NCBI RefSeq assembly: GCF_001477495.1
Contig: NZ_LDTF01000015.1
Coordinates: 33,857-97,856 of the forward strand
Reading direction: 5' to 3'
DNA from: Sphingomonas yabuuchiae
Lineage (GTDB): Bacteria; Pseudomonadota; Alphaproteobacteria; Sphingomonadales; Sphingomonadaceae
DNA length: 64,000 nucleotides
The position numbers and the translations under genes are program-made. A model generated the notes under the pieces. It was not told where the DNA came from, searched no databases, and worked only from the letters and a program-made list of their open reading frames with translations. Numbering within the stretch: the stretch's first letter is position 1; the number at the start of each line of letters is the position of its first letter. Below are positions 17,526-27,165 of the stretch, piece by piece.

Positions 17526-19357
17526 GCGACTACCTCTCCCGTTTCGAGGACCTGATTAGCGTCCGGATCGCCGTGACGCGAGGGGCCGTAGGATATGACG
17601 ATATCACCATTTTGCGGCACCGGCCGGGCGGCATGGGTGAAGAAGCGGATCACCCCGTCCTTGCGCAGCACGAGCAGCATGTCGGCCTCGTCCGGCAGGA
17701 TCGACCGGGCATGGTCGAACTTGAACTGCTCGCTGATCCGCGTCTTGCGGAAGGTCCAGCCCGCCGCCTCGCGCCGCAGAATGTCCTCGACGCCGTGCCC
17801 GGCGGTGAACATCGCGCGGCCGCGAAGGGCTTCGGGCAGGCGGCGATGATCCTCATGGTCGCCGCTGCCGCCGAGCTGGTAGACCGAATCCCGGCCGATA
17901 TCGTGGGCGAACTCGCTACAGACCAGCGCGTTATACGCCTCGTTCTCGGTCGTCGCGACCAGCACCTGGAACTGGGTGAGGTCGAGCCGCTCCTCGGTCG
18001 TCTCGGCCAGGATCTCGCCATGATAGGTCTCGATCCCCGCCTGACGTGCAGCCGATAGACGCTGCCAGCTGGTGTCGACGATCATCACGGGCAGGCCCAG
18101 CGAATGGATCTGGCGGGCGAGCGAGATGCTCCACGGCGTGCTGCCGACGATCAGCAGCCCCTTTTGCGTGGCCCCCGTCACCTTCAGCCAGCGCGCGACA
18201 TGGCGGATACTGAAACCGTGCGCGATGATCGTCGCGACCACCACCGCAAAGGACAGGGTCACGAGGATATTGCCGTTGCCATAGCCCAGCTGGTCGAGGC
18301 GCAGCGCGAACAGACCCGACACCGCCACCGCGACGACGCCGCGCGGCGCGATCCACGCGATCAGCAGCCGTTCGTTCCAGGGCAGCTTGCTGAAGGCCAA
18401 CGCGATCAGCACGGTCGCCGGGCGGACCAGGAACATCAGCGCGAACAGGAAGGCGGCGAAGCGCCATTCGAACAGGCGCAGCACCTCGAAATCCAGCGAG
18501 GCGGACAGCAGCACGAACACGCCGGAGATCAGCAGGACCGTCACATTCTCCTTAAACGGATGAATGTCGCGCAGCGAGTCCAGTCGCATATTGGCGATCG
18601 CGATGCCCATCACCGTCACCGCCAGCAGCCCGGTTTCCTGCTGGATCAGGTTGGACAGGACGAAGGTGCCGATCACCGCCACCAGCAGCACAGGGGCTTT
18701 CAGATATTCGGGCACATGGCCGCGCGGAAAGGCCCAGGCGATGGCGCGCGCCATGCCATAGCCGATCAGCCCCGACACCACCGCCGCGCCCAGCAGCGCG
18801 ATGACGACCGACGCCAGCGTGCCGCCCTCGTCGACGCGGCGCAGATATTCATAGGTAATGACGGCGCACAGCGCGCCGAAGGGATCGTTGACGATCGCTT
18901 CCCATTTCAGGATCGCACGCGGGCGAGCCGCGATATTGCTCTGGCGTAGCAGGGGAATGACGACGGTCGGCCCCGTCACGACGAGGATACCGGCGAACAG
19001 GATCGCCACCGGCCACACCAGCCCCGCGACATAATAACAGGCCAGCGACCCCAATACCCAGCCCAGCGGGATGCCGATCGCCATCAACCGCGTGACGGCC
19101 CCTTCGGTCTTGCGCAACTCGCGGAAATTGAGGCTCAGCCCCCCCTCGAACAGGATCAGCGCGACCGCCACCGAGATCATCGGCTCCAGCAGATCGCCGA
19201 AGGTGTGTTCGGGAATGATGAGGCCGGTGATCGGCCCGGCGATGACGCCTGCGGCCAGCATCAGGGCGATGGCGGGCCACCCCGTCCGCCACGCAATCCA
19301 CTGCGCACCGATCCCCAGAACACCGATCAGCGCGAAAACAAGTGCTTGTTGTTCCAT
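17522..19357 (-). CDS. Cation:proton antiporter, CPA1/NhaP type with TrkA-N domain
   Basis: This 611-residue inner-membrane protein has about 12 hydrophobic segments, then a cytoplasmic nucleotide-binding domain. The family motif with the paired Asn-Asp is in KWEAIVNDPFGALCAV, and WIAPRGVVAVAVSGLF is the second conserved helix. Residues from about 405 (KGLLIVGSTPWSISLARQIH) form a TrkA-N/RCK-like Rossmann fold, and the last ~90 residues resemble a TrkA-C-like tail. The start at 19357 (MEQQALVFALIGVLG) places the first helix at the N-terminus; the longer frame to 19531 has no membrane-protein character. It exchanges Na+ or K+ for protons. An OmpA-like lipoprotein gene follows in the same operon. 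Confidence 0.9.
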   Translation of the reverse strand: MEQQALVFALIGVLGIGAQWIAWRTGWPAIALMLAAGVIAGPITGLIIPEHTFGDLLEPMISVAVALILFEGGLSLNFRELRKTEGAVTRLMAIGIPLGWVLGSLACYYVAGLVWPVAILFAGILVVTGPTVVIPLLRQSNIAARPRAILKWEAIVNDPFGALCAVITYEYLRRVDEGGTLASVVIALLGAAVVSGLIGYGMARAIAWAFPRGHVPEYLKAPVLLVAVIGTFVLSNLIQQETGLLAVTVMGIAIANMRLDSLRDIHPFKENVTVLLISGVFVLLSASLDFEVLRLFEWRFAAFLFALMFLVRPATVLIALAFSKLPWNERLLIAWIAPRGVVAVAVSGLFALRLDQLGYGNGNILVTLSFAVVVATIIAHGFSIRHVARWLKVTGATQKGLLIVGSTPWSISLARQIHSLGLPVMIVDTSWQRLSAARQAGIETYHGEILAETTEERLDLTQFQVLVATTENEAYNALVCSEFAHDIGRDSVYQLGGSGDHEDHRRLPEALRGRAMFTAGHGVEDILRREAAGWTFRKTRISEQFKFDHARSILPDEADMLLVLRKDGVIRFFTHAARPVPQNGDIVISYGPSRHGDPDANQVLETGEVVA

Positions 19358-19540
19358 GGTGCCGTGTAACTCATGGGCCCACCAAAGGTAACCGCCGCCC
19401 CGCCAAATGCGGCACGCCGGGCACGATCCGCCGAAAAGGGAGCGCGCTTGACCTGAAGCATATCCAAGGGCTGGTCCGCCGCCTACAGTTGCGCCGGCGT
19501 CGCAAGACGGTAGTTTCGGCGCCCCTTTCACCTCAACGCC

Positions 19541-22500
19541 ATGGCCGGATCATCGATGGACCGTAACGACAGCGACGCGCCCGAGAGACGCAGGCTTGCG
19601 GCGTTGGATCGCTATGGCGTGATGGACACGCCGCGCGAGCCGACTTTCGACGAACTCGCTGCGCTGACCGCCAGGCTGTGCGATACGCCGATCGCGGTCG
19701 TGAACCTGGTCGGCGAAGGACGCCAGTTCTTCAAGGCGGAGGTTGGCCTGGGCGTGCGCGAGACGCCGCTGCACAGCTCCTTCTGCGCGCATGCGCTGCT
19801 GGAGGAGGATTTCCTGATCGTGCCCGACCTGCGCGAGGATGCGCGGTTCGCCTGCAATCCGCTGGTCACGGGGTCCCCGCATATCCGGGCCTATGCGGGC
19901 GCCTTGCTGAAGACCGGGGACGGTTTGGCGATCGGCACGCTCTGCGTCCTCGACCATCGGCCGCGTGCCTTCACCGATGTGCAGCAGGAAACGCTGCGCG
20001 TGCTGGCGCGGCAGGTGATGGCGCAACTCGATCTGCGCCGCTCCGTCCAGGACCTCGACCGACAGAATGAGGCCCTGCGGGCCAGTGAGGAACGGATGCG
20101 TCTGATCCTCGACAGCGCGCGAGACTATGCGATCATCGCGACCGACACCGATCGGCGGATCACCAGCTGGTCGGCGGGGGCGCAGGCCATCTTCGACTGG
20201 CGCGACGGGGACGCGATCGGCCGCTCCATCGACGAGATTTACGGCCCCCAGGACCGTGCCGACGGCATTCCGGTCCGGCACATGGCCCGTGCCGCCGCGG
20301 AGGGTTGCGCGCCGGACCTGCGCTGGCACCGCAAACCGGACGGCGCGCTCGTGCTGCTCAACGGCACGACCCATCCGATCAGGGACGGCGGCGACCGGAT
20401 CATCGGCTATCTGAAGATCGGCCGGAACGAGACCGAGGACCGCGCCCGGGACGCCGAGCTGGCGCGGGCGCGGGTCGAGCTGGTCGACAGCGAGGACCGG
20501 TTCCGCAACATGGCGGACCATGCGCCGGTGATGATGTGGATCACCGATGCGGACGGTGTCTGCACCTATCTCAACCGACGCTGGTACGAATATACCGGTC
20601 AGACATGTGACGAAGCGCTGGGCTATGGCTGGCTCGACGCCACCCACCCCGACGACCGGGCCGAGGCGGAGCGTATCTTCGGCCAGGCCAATACGACGCA
20701 TACCTCGTTCCGCATCGACTATCGCCTGCGCCGGGCGGACGGGTCCTATGGCTGGGCGATCGATGCCGCCTCGCCGCGTTTCGGCCCGGATGGCGAGTTT
20801 CTGGGCTATATCGGCTCGGTCATCGACATCGCCGACCGGCGCGAGGCCGAGGATGCCCTGCGTCACGCCAATGCCATGCTCGCGGCGGTCATGGAGGCGG
20901 TGCCGGGCGTCGTCTATGCCAAGGACAGCAGCGGGCGGATGCTCGCCGCCAATCGCGGGACCGTCGAACTGGTCGGCAAGCCGATCGAGGCGATCATCGG
21001 GCATACCGATCTGGAATTCCTGGACGACCGGGCGCAGGCGGAGATCGTCATGGCCAATGACCAGCGGGTCATGGCCGAAGGTCGGACCGAAGTCCTGGAG
21101 GAACAGGTCGACTTCCCGGACGGAACGCACGCGACATGGCTGTCGACCAAGGCCCCGTTCCGCGATGCGGCGGGCCATGTCGTCGGACTGGTCGGCTCGT
21201 CGATCGACATCACCGAGCGCAAGCGGGCCGAGGAAGCGCTGCAGCGGATGAACGAGACGCTGGAGGACGAGGTCGCCGAACGCACCGCCGAGCGCGACCG
21301 CATGTGGGATACCTCGCCCGACCTGATGCTGGTCATCGATTTCCACGGCGTGGTCCGGCGGGTCAATCCGGCCTGGACCAATCTTCTGGGCTATGATCAG
21401 GCCGAACTGGTCGGCCGTCACGTCAACGAATTCGTCGTGTCCGAGGATCATGACGACACGGTATATGCCTATGAACTGGCGGCGAACGGCGGCAAGCCGG
21501 TGGTGCAGAACCGGTATCGTCACAAGGACGGCTCGATCCGCTGGATTTCCTGGAACGCAGCGCCTGCCGGCGACATGACCTATGCCACCGGCCGCGACGT
21601 GACCGCGCAGAAGGAACAGGCGCTCGCGCTGGCGCAGGCCGAGGAACAGCTCCGCCAGGCGCAGAAGATGGAGGCGGTAGGCCAGCTGACCGGCGGCCTG
21701 GCGCATGACTTCAACAATCTGCTGACGGCGGTGACGGGCGGCCTCGAACTGCTCGCCATGCGGATCGCCAGGGGGCAGCACGACCAGCTCGACCGCTATA
21801 TCTCCATGGCGCAGAACGGGGCGCACCGGGCCGCCGCGCTGACCCAGCGTCTGCTCGCCTTTTCGCGGCGACAGACGCTGGCGCCCAAGCCCACCGATGT
21901 CGATCGCCTGATCGCAGGGATGGAGGACATCATCGTCCGCACCATCGGTCCGGCCATCGAAGTAAAGTTCGTTTCCGCGCCGGGCGTATGGCCGATCCTG
22001 GTCGACGCACCGCAACTGGAAAGCGCGCTGCTGAACCTGTGCATCAACGCACGCGACGCCATGCCCGAGGGCGGCAGGCTGACCATCGAGACCGCCAACA
22101 GGACGCTTGACGCCCGCGCGGCGGCGGCGCAGGACCTGCCCGCAGGCGACTATGTCTCGCTCTGCGTCACCGATACCGGCACCGGCATGACGCCCGAGGT
22201 GATGGCGCGTGTCTTCGACCCCTTCTTCACCACCAAGCCGATCGGCGAGGGCACCGGGCTGGGCCTGTCGATGATCTATGGTTTCGTCCGCCAGTCGGGC
22301 GGCCAGGTCCGCTTCCATTCGGAAGTCGGCACCGGCACCACCATGCGACTATACCTGCCCCGCCTGCCCGGTGAGCATGAACTGGCCGATCGAAACGAAA
22401 CCGCCACGAACCGGCACCGCGCGCACGACGGGGAGACGGTCCTTCTCGTCGAGGATGAAGGCGCGATCCGCGATCTGGTCGGCGAGGTATTGCGCGATGC

Positions 22501-22795
22501 CGGATATCGCGTGCTGACCGCCGATAACGGTCCGATGGGCGTCTCGCTGCTCCGATCGGACGAACGGATCGACCTGCTCGTCACCGATGTCGGCTTGCCC
22601 GGTGGACTGAACGGCCGTCAGGTCGCCGATGCGGGCCGGGCGGTTCGCCCAACACTCAAGATCCTGTTCGTCACCGGCTATGCCGCCAATGCCGCGGTCG
22701 GCGCTGGCCATCTGGACGAGGGCATGGAGGTGCTGACCAAGCCGTTCAACGTGTTGGAACTGGAACGCCGCGTCGGCGAGATGCTGTCGGGCTGA
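19541..22795 (+). CDS. Hybrid sensor histidine kinase/response regulator (GAF, PAS repeats, HisKA, REC)
   Basis: This 1084-residue soluble sensor starts with a GAF domain (about 20-165: [36 protein letters not shown]). Four PAS/PAC modules follow (about 175-290, 305-425, 435-555 and 580-690), then a HisKA domain with H722 in [10 protein letters not shown]. The ATPase domain has [14 protein letters not shown] and [13 protein letters not shown], and a C-terminal receiver has D1016 in [10 protein letters not shown]. Phosphate probably passes from His to the attached receiver and on to an unknown partner. An ATG at 19556 is also in frame; neither start has a good ribosome site. No DNA-binding regulator lies beside it. 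Confidence 0.92.
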   Translation: MAGSSMDRNDSDAPERRRLAALDRYGVMDTPREPTFDELAALTARLCDTPIAVVNLVGEGRQFFKAEVGLGVRETPLHSSFCAHALLEEDFLIVPDLREDARFACNPLVTGSPHIRAYAGALLKTGDGLAIGTLCVLDHRPRAFTDVQQETLRVLARQVMAQLDLRRSVQDLDRQNEALRASEERMRLILDSARDYAIIATDTDRRITSWSAGAQAIFDWRDGDAIGRSIDEIYGPQDRADGIPVRHMARAAAEGCAPDLRWHRKPDGALVLLNGTTHPIRDGGDRIIGYLKIGRNETEDRARDAELARARVELVDSEDRFRNMADHAPVMMWITDADGVCTYLNRRWYEYTGQTCDEALGYGWLDATHPDDRAEAERIFGQANTTHTSFRIDYRLRRADGSYGWAIDAASPRFGPDGEFLGYIGSVIDIADRREAEDALRHANAMLAAVMEAVPGVVYAKDSSGRMLAANRGTVELVGKPIEAIIGHTDLEFLDDRAQAEIVMANDQRVMAEGRTEVLEEQVDFPDGTHATWLSTKAPFRDAAGHVVGLVGSSIDITERKRAEEALQRMNETLEDEVAERTAERDRMWDTSPDLMLVIDFHGVVRRVNPAWTNLLGYDQAELVGRHVNEFVVSEDHDDTVYAYELAANGGKPVVQNRYRHKDGSIRWISWNAAPAGDMTYATGRDVTAQKEQALALAQAEEQLRQAQKMEAVGQLTGGLAHDFNNLLTAVTGGLELLAMRIARGQHDQLDRYISMAQNGAHRAAALTQRLLAFSRRQTLAPKPTDVDRLIAGMEDIIVRTIGPAIEVKFVSAPGVWPILVDAPQLESALLNLCINARDAMPEGGRLTIETANRTLDARAAAAQDLPAGDYVSLCVTDTGTGMTPEVMARVFDPFFTTKPIGEGTGLGLSMIYGFVRQSGGQVRFHSEVGTGTTMRLYLPRLPGEHELADRNETATNRHRAHDGETVLLVEDEGAIRDLVGEVLRDAGYRVLTADNGPMGVSLLRSDERIDLLVTDVGLPGGLNGRQVADAGRAVRPTLKILFVTGYAANAAVGAGHLDEGMEVLTKPFNVLELERRVGEMLSG

Positions 22796-22809
22796 ACCGC
22801 GCCCTGCCC

Positions 22810-23082
22810 CTATAGCCCGACCCGCTCGATCATCGTCGCGATCTCGACCGGAAGCGCGCTGTCACCCTTGGGGAGCAGCCGGTTCAGGGCCGTCTGCACC
22901 CGCTTGCGCGCGACCTGATACGCCTTGTGCCGGATCGATCGGGTCGCATTGGTTCGCCAGGACGGGCTTTCCCCGAGCAACGCCTCCCACTTGGCCTCCT
23001 CCGCCTCGAGGATCGACAGCGCCAGCCGCAGGCCGTCGCGCCGCCCGCGTGCATAATCGTCGGATTTCTCAGCTTTCTCCAT
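22810..23082 (-). CDS. Small hypothetical protein
   Basis: This 90-residue protein is not recognised. It is soluble, highly charged and mostly helical by composition (MEKAEKSDDYARGRRDGLRL, then LRLALSILEAEEAKWEALLG), with no Cys, signal or membrane segment. Upstream, AGGGC lies very close to the ATG. It lies between the convergent hybrid kinase gene (14 nt) and the HxlR gene, and frame and codon use look coding. Chance occurrence cannot be excluded at this length. Confidence 0.5.
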   Translation of the reverse strand: MEKAEKSDDYARGRRDGLRLALSILEAEEAKWEALLGESPSWRTNATRSIRHKAYQVARKRVQTALNRLLPKGDSALPVEIATMIERVGL

Positions 23083-23127
23083 CGCCCTGCACGCTGCCCC
23101 CGATCCCGGCTCGAGGCAAATCGGCGC

Positions 23128-23508
23128 TCAGGCCCGGCGCGAACGCGGGCGGGGCACCAACTTGTCCAGCGCATCGGCATTGTTGCGGCCCCAGCCATAG
23201 AGCAATTCCACCGGCTCGACGAAGCGCTGACCCAGATCGCTCAGGCGGTACTCGACCATCGGCGGCATGCTGCTCTGGACATGGCGGGTCAGCAGCCCGC
23301 TGCCCTCCATGTCGCGCAGCGTCTGGGTCAGCATCTTCTTCGAGATGCCCGGCAGGCTGCGCTGGAGAACGCCCGTCCGGGCGACGCCGCCATGGCGGGC
23401 ATGCAGCGTATGCAACACCATGCTGGTCCACTTCGTCGCGAACAGCTCCAGCACGCGGCGCGGGGCGCAATCCTCCCGCCATTCCTCGTCGCGTGATCCC
23501 GGCTGCAT
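23128..23508 (-). CDS. HxlR-family transcriptional regulator
   Basis: This 126-residue winged-helix regulator starts at 23508 (MQPGSRDEEW), with AAGG 7 nt upstream; an in-frame codon at 23565 would overlap the palindrome in the promoter. The HxlR core is CAPRRVLELFATKWTSMVLH, GVLQRSLPGISKKMLTQTLR and the wing with MVEYRLSDLGQRFVEPV. The single Cys near residue 15 is in the position used for aldehyde or thiol sensing in some members. It is divergent from the reductase gene at 23603 and probably represses it, as HxlR/YodB proteins do with electrophile-inducible reductases. Confidence 0.88.
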   Translation of the reverse strand: MQPGSRDEEWREDCAPRRVLELFATKWTSMVLHTLHARHGGVARTGVLQRSLPGISKKMLTQTLRDMEGSGLLTRHVQSSMPPMVEYRLSDLGQRFVEPVELLYGWGRNNADALDKLVPRPRSRRA

Positions 23509-23526
23509 ATGGTTACCTTCTGGTGC

Positions 23527-23538
23527 CTGGGGCCCCAG
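23527..23538. promoter_or_regulatory. 12-bp palindrome in HxlR/reductase divergent promoter
   Basis: CTGGGGCCCCAG is a perfect palindrome, flanked by direct copies of GGTGCC (23522-23527 and 23541-23546). It lies in the 94-bp gap between the divergent genes and is a candidate HxlR operator. The factor is inferred from position only. Confidence 0.4.
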
Positions 23539-23602
23539 ATGGTGCCGTCTGGAAGTGCTGTCCACCCATGCCTAGCTGAAACCCCTGACAAAGGAGGCTT
23601 TT

Positions 23603-24664
23603 ATGGCGAAGACGGCATTGGTGGTGGGCGCGAGCGGGATCGTCGGCAGCGCGACGACGGCGCTGCTGGTGGAACAGGGCTGGACCGTCCATGGCCTGGC
23701 CCGCCGGCCGACCGCACAGGCGGGCGTGCATCCGGTCGCCGCCGATCTTCAGGACCCGAGCGCGACGACGGCGGCGCTGCGCGATGTGAACCCCGATGCG
23801 GTCTTCATCACCACCTGGGCCCGACAGGACAGCGAGGCGGAGAATATCCGCGTCAACGCCGCGATGGTGCGCAACCTGCTCGACGGGCTGCGCGGGGGCA
23901 CCGGCCCGCGCCATGTCGCCCTGGTCACGGGCCTCAAACATTATCTCGGTCCGTTCGAGGCCTATGGCAAAGGCACGCTGCCGCAGACACCGTTCCGCGA
24001 GGAACAGGGTCGGCTGGACGTCGAGAATTTCTACTATGCGCAGGAGGACGAGGTGTTTGCCGCCGCCGAGCGCGACGGCTTTACTTGGAGCGTGCATCGC
24101 CCGCATACCGTGATCGGGCTGGCGGTCGGCAATGCCATGAACATGGGCACGACGCTGGCGGTCTATGCGACCTTGTGCCGAGAGACGGGGCGACCCTTCG
24201 CCTTCCCAGGCTCCGCCGCGCAGTGGTCGGGGCTGACCGACATGACCGACGCCGGGCAACTCGCCCGCCATCTTCTCTGGGCGACGGAGACAGAGGCGGC
24301 GCATGACGAGGCGTTCAACGTCGTCAATGGCGACGTCTTCCGGTGGCAGTGGATGTGGGGCCGCATCGCCGACTGGTTCGGCGTCGAGGCCGCGCCGTTC
24401 GACGGCATCGTGCGGCCGCTGGAGCAGCAGATGGCGAACGATGCGGCGCTATGGCGCGAGATCGCCACGCGGGAGGGGCTGGTCGAACCGGATCTGAACC
24501 GCCTCGCCTCGCCCTGGCACACCGATGCCGATCTGGGCCGCCCGGTCGAGGTCGTGACCGATATGTCCAAGAGCCGACGGCTGGGCTTCACCGGCTATCA
24601 GCCGACCGACGACGCCTTCTTCGCGCTCTTCGAACGACTCCGTGACGACCGCCTGATTCCGTAA
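23603..24664 (+). CDS. SDR-family oxidoreductase, PRISE type (progesterone 5-beta-reductase/iridoid synthase-like)
   Basis: This 353-residue NAD(P)-dependent reductase has a Rossmann start, TALVVGASGIVGSATTALL, with the GxxGxxG dinucleotide motif. PRISE-type features include VALVTGLKHYLGPFEAYGKG, ENFYYAQEDEVF (the catalytic Tyr region, YYAQED) and WSVHRPHTVIGLAVGNAMN. PRISE enzymes reduce activated C=C bonds of enones, so the bacterial role may be detoxification of electrophilic enones. The divergent HxlR gene fits substrate-inducible control. The ribosome site AAAGGAGG precedes the ATG. Confidence 0.82.
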   Translation: MAKTALVVGASGIVGSATTALLVEQGWTVHGLARRPTAQAGVHPVAADLQDPSATTAALRDVNPDAVFITTWARQDSEAENIRVNAAMVRNLLDGLRGGTGPRHVALVTGLKHYLGPFEAYGKGTLPQTPFREEQGRLDVENFYYAQEDEVFAAAERDGFTWSVHRPHTVIGLAVGNAMNMGTTLAVYATLCRETGRPFAFPGSAAQWSGLTDMTDAGQLARHLLWATETEAAHDEAFNVVNGDVFRWQWMWGRIADWFGVEAAPFDGIVRPLEQQMANDAALWREIATREGLVEPDLNRLASPWHTDADLGRPVEVVTDMSKSRRLGFTGYQPTDDAFFALFERLRDDRLIP

Positions 24665-25109
24665 GGAGGGATGCAAGGGAGAACCATCAAATCCGGCAGC
24701 GTCGAGGGGTTAGCACCATGATTCGGTCCTTCGGCGTTGCCGCCAACTCCGTCGCCGCCCGCCTCACAAACGGACTGCGGGTGGCGTGGGCAAAAAATAT
24801 TTTTGGCTCACAGCCCGACTTCCAACTGATGCCGAGGCAACAACAATATTCAATGATCTATGATAACGCTATCATCAATCAATTTCGGACCGTGGCGCAA
24901 TTTTCAGCATGTTAGCGTCGGTTTGATCAAATAATGACCAATTTCATACCATTTTGCCTCGGGGCACCGATGCATCACGGGCGACGAATCTATCGCTCAA
25001 CCCGCTTGATCCCCGCTGGCCGGACGGCAATCGATTTATAAAGTGTTAGAAATTTCCATGTGACCGGTACCGGGCTTGACGCAGGTCAATGTCACAAACG
25101 GGGAATATC
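24665..25109. other. AT-rich intergenic region upstream of chemoreceptor
   Basis: This 445-base stretch is clearly more AT-rich than its surroundings, especially 24785-24960. A 65-codon open frame at 24718-24915 has no family resemblance and is not called. The only clear element is the TTGAC-N4-GTCAA palindrome near its end. It could hold a small RNA or promoter sequence, but nothing definite was seen. Confidence 0.5.
25076..25089. promoter_or_regulatory. FNR/FixK-like palindrome upstream of chemoreceptor
   Basis: TTGACGCAGGTCAA is a perfect inverted repeat with the FNR/FixK layout TTGAY-N4-RTCAA. It ends 20 nt before the preferred start of the chemoreceptor gene. The position close to the start codon would suit repression or a leadered transcript as much as activation. 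Confidence 0.4.
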
Positions 25110-27017
25110 ATGCGGGCCACCATCAAACTCAAACTGGGCGCGACCTTCGCGGTTGTGCTCACATTGCTGCTGGGCATGGCGGCCCTCGCTGCCTCGAAGC
25201 TGAGCGAAATGAACGATGTCACGACCCAGCTCGTCACTGGCCCGGTGGCCCGATTGGATCGTGCCGAAACGCTGAACGAGCGCATCAGCTATGCGCTTCG
25301 CATGGAAAAGAACCTCGCACTGTCGTCCGATGATCAACAGATGCGCGTTTTCGACGGCGACCTGATGCGGGCTCGCACGGACATAACGTCGCTGATCGAA
25401 ACCGGCCTGGCGACCGCGACGCCGGCGGGCCGACCGATCTGGGCCGAGATCAAGAACGACTATACGGCGTGGCTGCCCATCAATGACACGGTCCGCCGCT
25501 TGGGCCTGGCCAATCACAACGAAGAAGCCGGTGCGTTGTCGATGACGAAATCGCGCGAATTGGCTGCCAAGATCAGCGAAGGGACGATGCAACTCGTCAA
25601 GAATGCCAAGACCGATATGGACGCCGCCAAGCAGAATGCCGACGCCATCTACAACAGCGCGCGCAACACGCTGTTCGTCATTTCGGGCCTCGCGCTGCTG
25701 ATCGCGCTGGTTGGCGCGGTATGGATCGCCCGGATCGTGTCGCAGGGTCTGAAGAGGATTTCGGTCGCGATCGAGGCGGTGGCCATCGGCGATATCGAAC
25801 AGGAGGTGACGGTCACCACCAATGACGAGATCAAGGATCTGGTCGACACGGTGAACCACATGACCGTCAATCTGCGCCAGAGCGCACGGCTGGCCGATAC
25901 CATCGCCGAGGGTGACCTGAGCATCGATCACCAGGCGCTGTCGGACAAGGACCTTCTGGGCCACGCCCTGATCCGCATGACCACCAACCTGCGCAAGTCG
26001 GCGGAACTGGCCGAGACGATTGCGGGCGGCGACCTGACCGTCAACCACCGGCCGCTTTCGGACCGGGATTCGCTGGGCCAGGCGCTGGTCATGATGATCG
26101 AGCGTCTGCGCGGTGTCGTCGGCGACGCCACGCTGGCCGCCAAGAATGTCGCGGCGGGCAGCCAGCAGCTGTCCTCGTCGTCGGAGCAGATGTCACAGGG
26201 CGCGACCGAACAGGCGGCAGCGGCCGAGGAAGCCTCTGCCTCGATGGAGCAGATGGCGGCGAACATCAAACAGAATGCCGACAATGCCAGCCAGACCGAA
26301 AAGATCGCCCGCCAGTCCTCGCAGGATGCCGAGATGAGCGGCGCGGCCGTGCAGAAGGCCGTCGGCGCGATGCGCACCATCGCCGAGAAGATCGGCATCG
26401 TGCAGGAAATCGCGCGCCAGACCGACCTGCTCGCGCTGAACGCCGCGGTCGAAGCGGCGCGCGCGGGCGAGCATGGTCGCGGCTTCGCGGTCGTGGCCGC
26501 CGAGGTCCGCAAGCTGGCCGAACGGAGCCAGGTCGCGGCGGGTGAGATCAGCGGCATGTCCTCCGACACGGTGGCGGCGGCGCAGCAGGCCGGGGAGATG
26601 CTCGGATCGCTTGTGCCCGACATTCGCCGCACCGCCGAGCTGGTCGCCGAGATCAGCGCCGCGTGCCGCGAACAGGATATCGGAGCGACCCAAATCAATG
26701 CCGCGATCCAGCAGCTCGATCAGGTCACGCAGCAGAACGCCGCCGCCTCCGAGCAGATTTCGGCCACCTCCGAGGAACTCGCCAGTCAGGCCGAGGAGCT
26801 GGAGGAAAACATCGCCTTCTTCCGCATCGACAGCGGCAAGCGCAGCGCAGGCCGCCCATCCGCCTCGGCACGCGCGGCCACGCCCGCCAAAAAGGCCAAG
26901 CCCGCCGCCCGCACAAACGCGGTCGCCGACCAACAGGCCCGCATCCGCGGCTTTGCGCTAGACATGTCGACCGGCGGCCCGGACGGTGAAGACGCCGATT
27001 TCGGCCGCGCCGCCTGA
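25110..27017 (+). CDS. Methyl-accepting chemotaxis protein with extra HAMP-like repeats
   Basis: This 635-residue receptor has a first membrane segment at about 10-30 ([17 protein letters not shown]), a periplasmic four-helix-bundle sensor (about 35-185) and a second membrane segment ([20 protein letters not shown]). A HAMP domain is followed by two near-duplicate ~45-residue HAMP-like units ([20 protein letters not shown] and [20 protein letters not shown]). The signalling tip [20 protein letters not shown] is canonical. Start 25110 is preferred over 25089 because GGGGAA precedes it and the Arg/Lys-rich start suits the first helix. There is no C-terminal CheR-binding pentapeptide; it ends in a Ala/Lys-rich tail. 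No che genes lie nearby. Confidence 0.93.
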   Translation: MRATIKLKLGATFAVVLTLLLGMAALAASKLSEMNDVTTQLVTGPVARLDRAETLNERISYALRMEKNLALSSDDQQMRVFDGDLMRARTDITSLIETGLATATPAGRPIWAEIKNDYTAWLPINDTVRRLGLANHNEEAGALSMTKSRELAAKISEGTMQLVKNAKTDMDAAKQNADAIYNSARNTLFVISGLALLIALVGAVWIARIVSQGLKRISVAIEAVAIGDIEQEVTVTTNDEIKDLVDTVNHMTVNLRQSARLADTIAEGDLSIDHQALSDKDLLGHALIRMTTNLRKSAELAETIAGGDLTVNHRPLSDRDSLGQALVMMIERLRGVVGDATLAAKNVAAGSQQLSSSSEQMSQGATEQAAAAEEASASMEQMAANIKQNADNASQTEKIARQSSQDAEMSGAAVQKAVGAMRTIAEKIGIVQEIARQTDLLALNAAVEAARAGEHGRGFAVVAAEVRKLAERSQVAAGEISGMSSDTVAAAQQAGEMLGSLVPDIRRTAELVAEISAACREQDIGATQINAAIQQLDQVTQQNAAASEQISATSEELASQAEELEENIAFFRIDSGKRSAGRPSASARAATPAKKAKPAARTNAVADQQARIRGFALDMSTGGPDGEDADFGRAA

Positions 27018-27030
27018 CGGGCGGACGCAT

Positions 27031-27116
27031 CCCCGGCGGAAGCCGGGAGCCGGATGGGGAAAGCGCCCGCCGTTCGATCGGGCCGTCCCGTCACTGGCCC
27101 CCGGCCTCCGCCGGAG
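27031..27116. repeat. Pair of REP-like hairpins between convergent genes
   Basis: Hairpin 1 (27032-27047) is CCCGGC-GGAA-GCCGGG. Hairpin 2 (27101-27114) is CCGGC-CTCC-GCCGG, and on the other strand it reads CTCCGGCGGAGGCCGGGG, nearly the same as the hairpin at 60929-60954. The pair lies between the convergent chemoreceptor and LysR genes, where it could stop transcription from both sides. Confidence 0.55.
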
Positions 27117-27165
27117 TGGTGCGTGAGGGGACGGCACGCCATCGCCGAACGCGCGAACGGCCCCC

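Noticed and set aside
19550..22318. 922-codon frame antisense to the hybrid kinase
   Set aside because: Complete overlap with a well-supported kinase with all motifs; composition is that of an antisense GC-rich frame.
24718..24915. 65-codon frame in the AT-rich gap
   Set aside because: No ribosome site of note, no recognised product, and a composition expected by chance.
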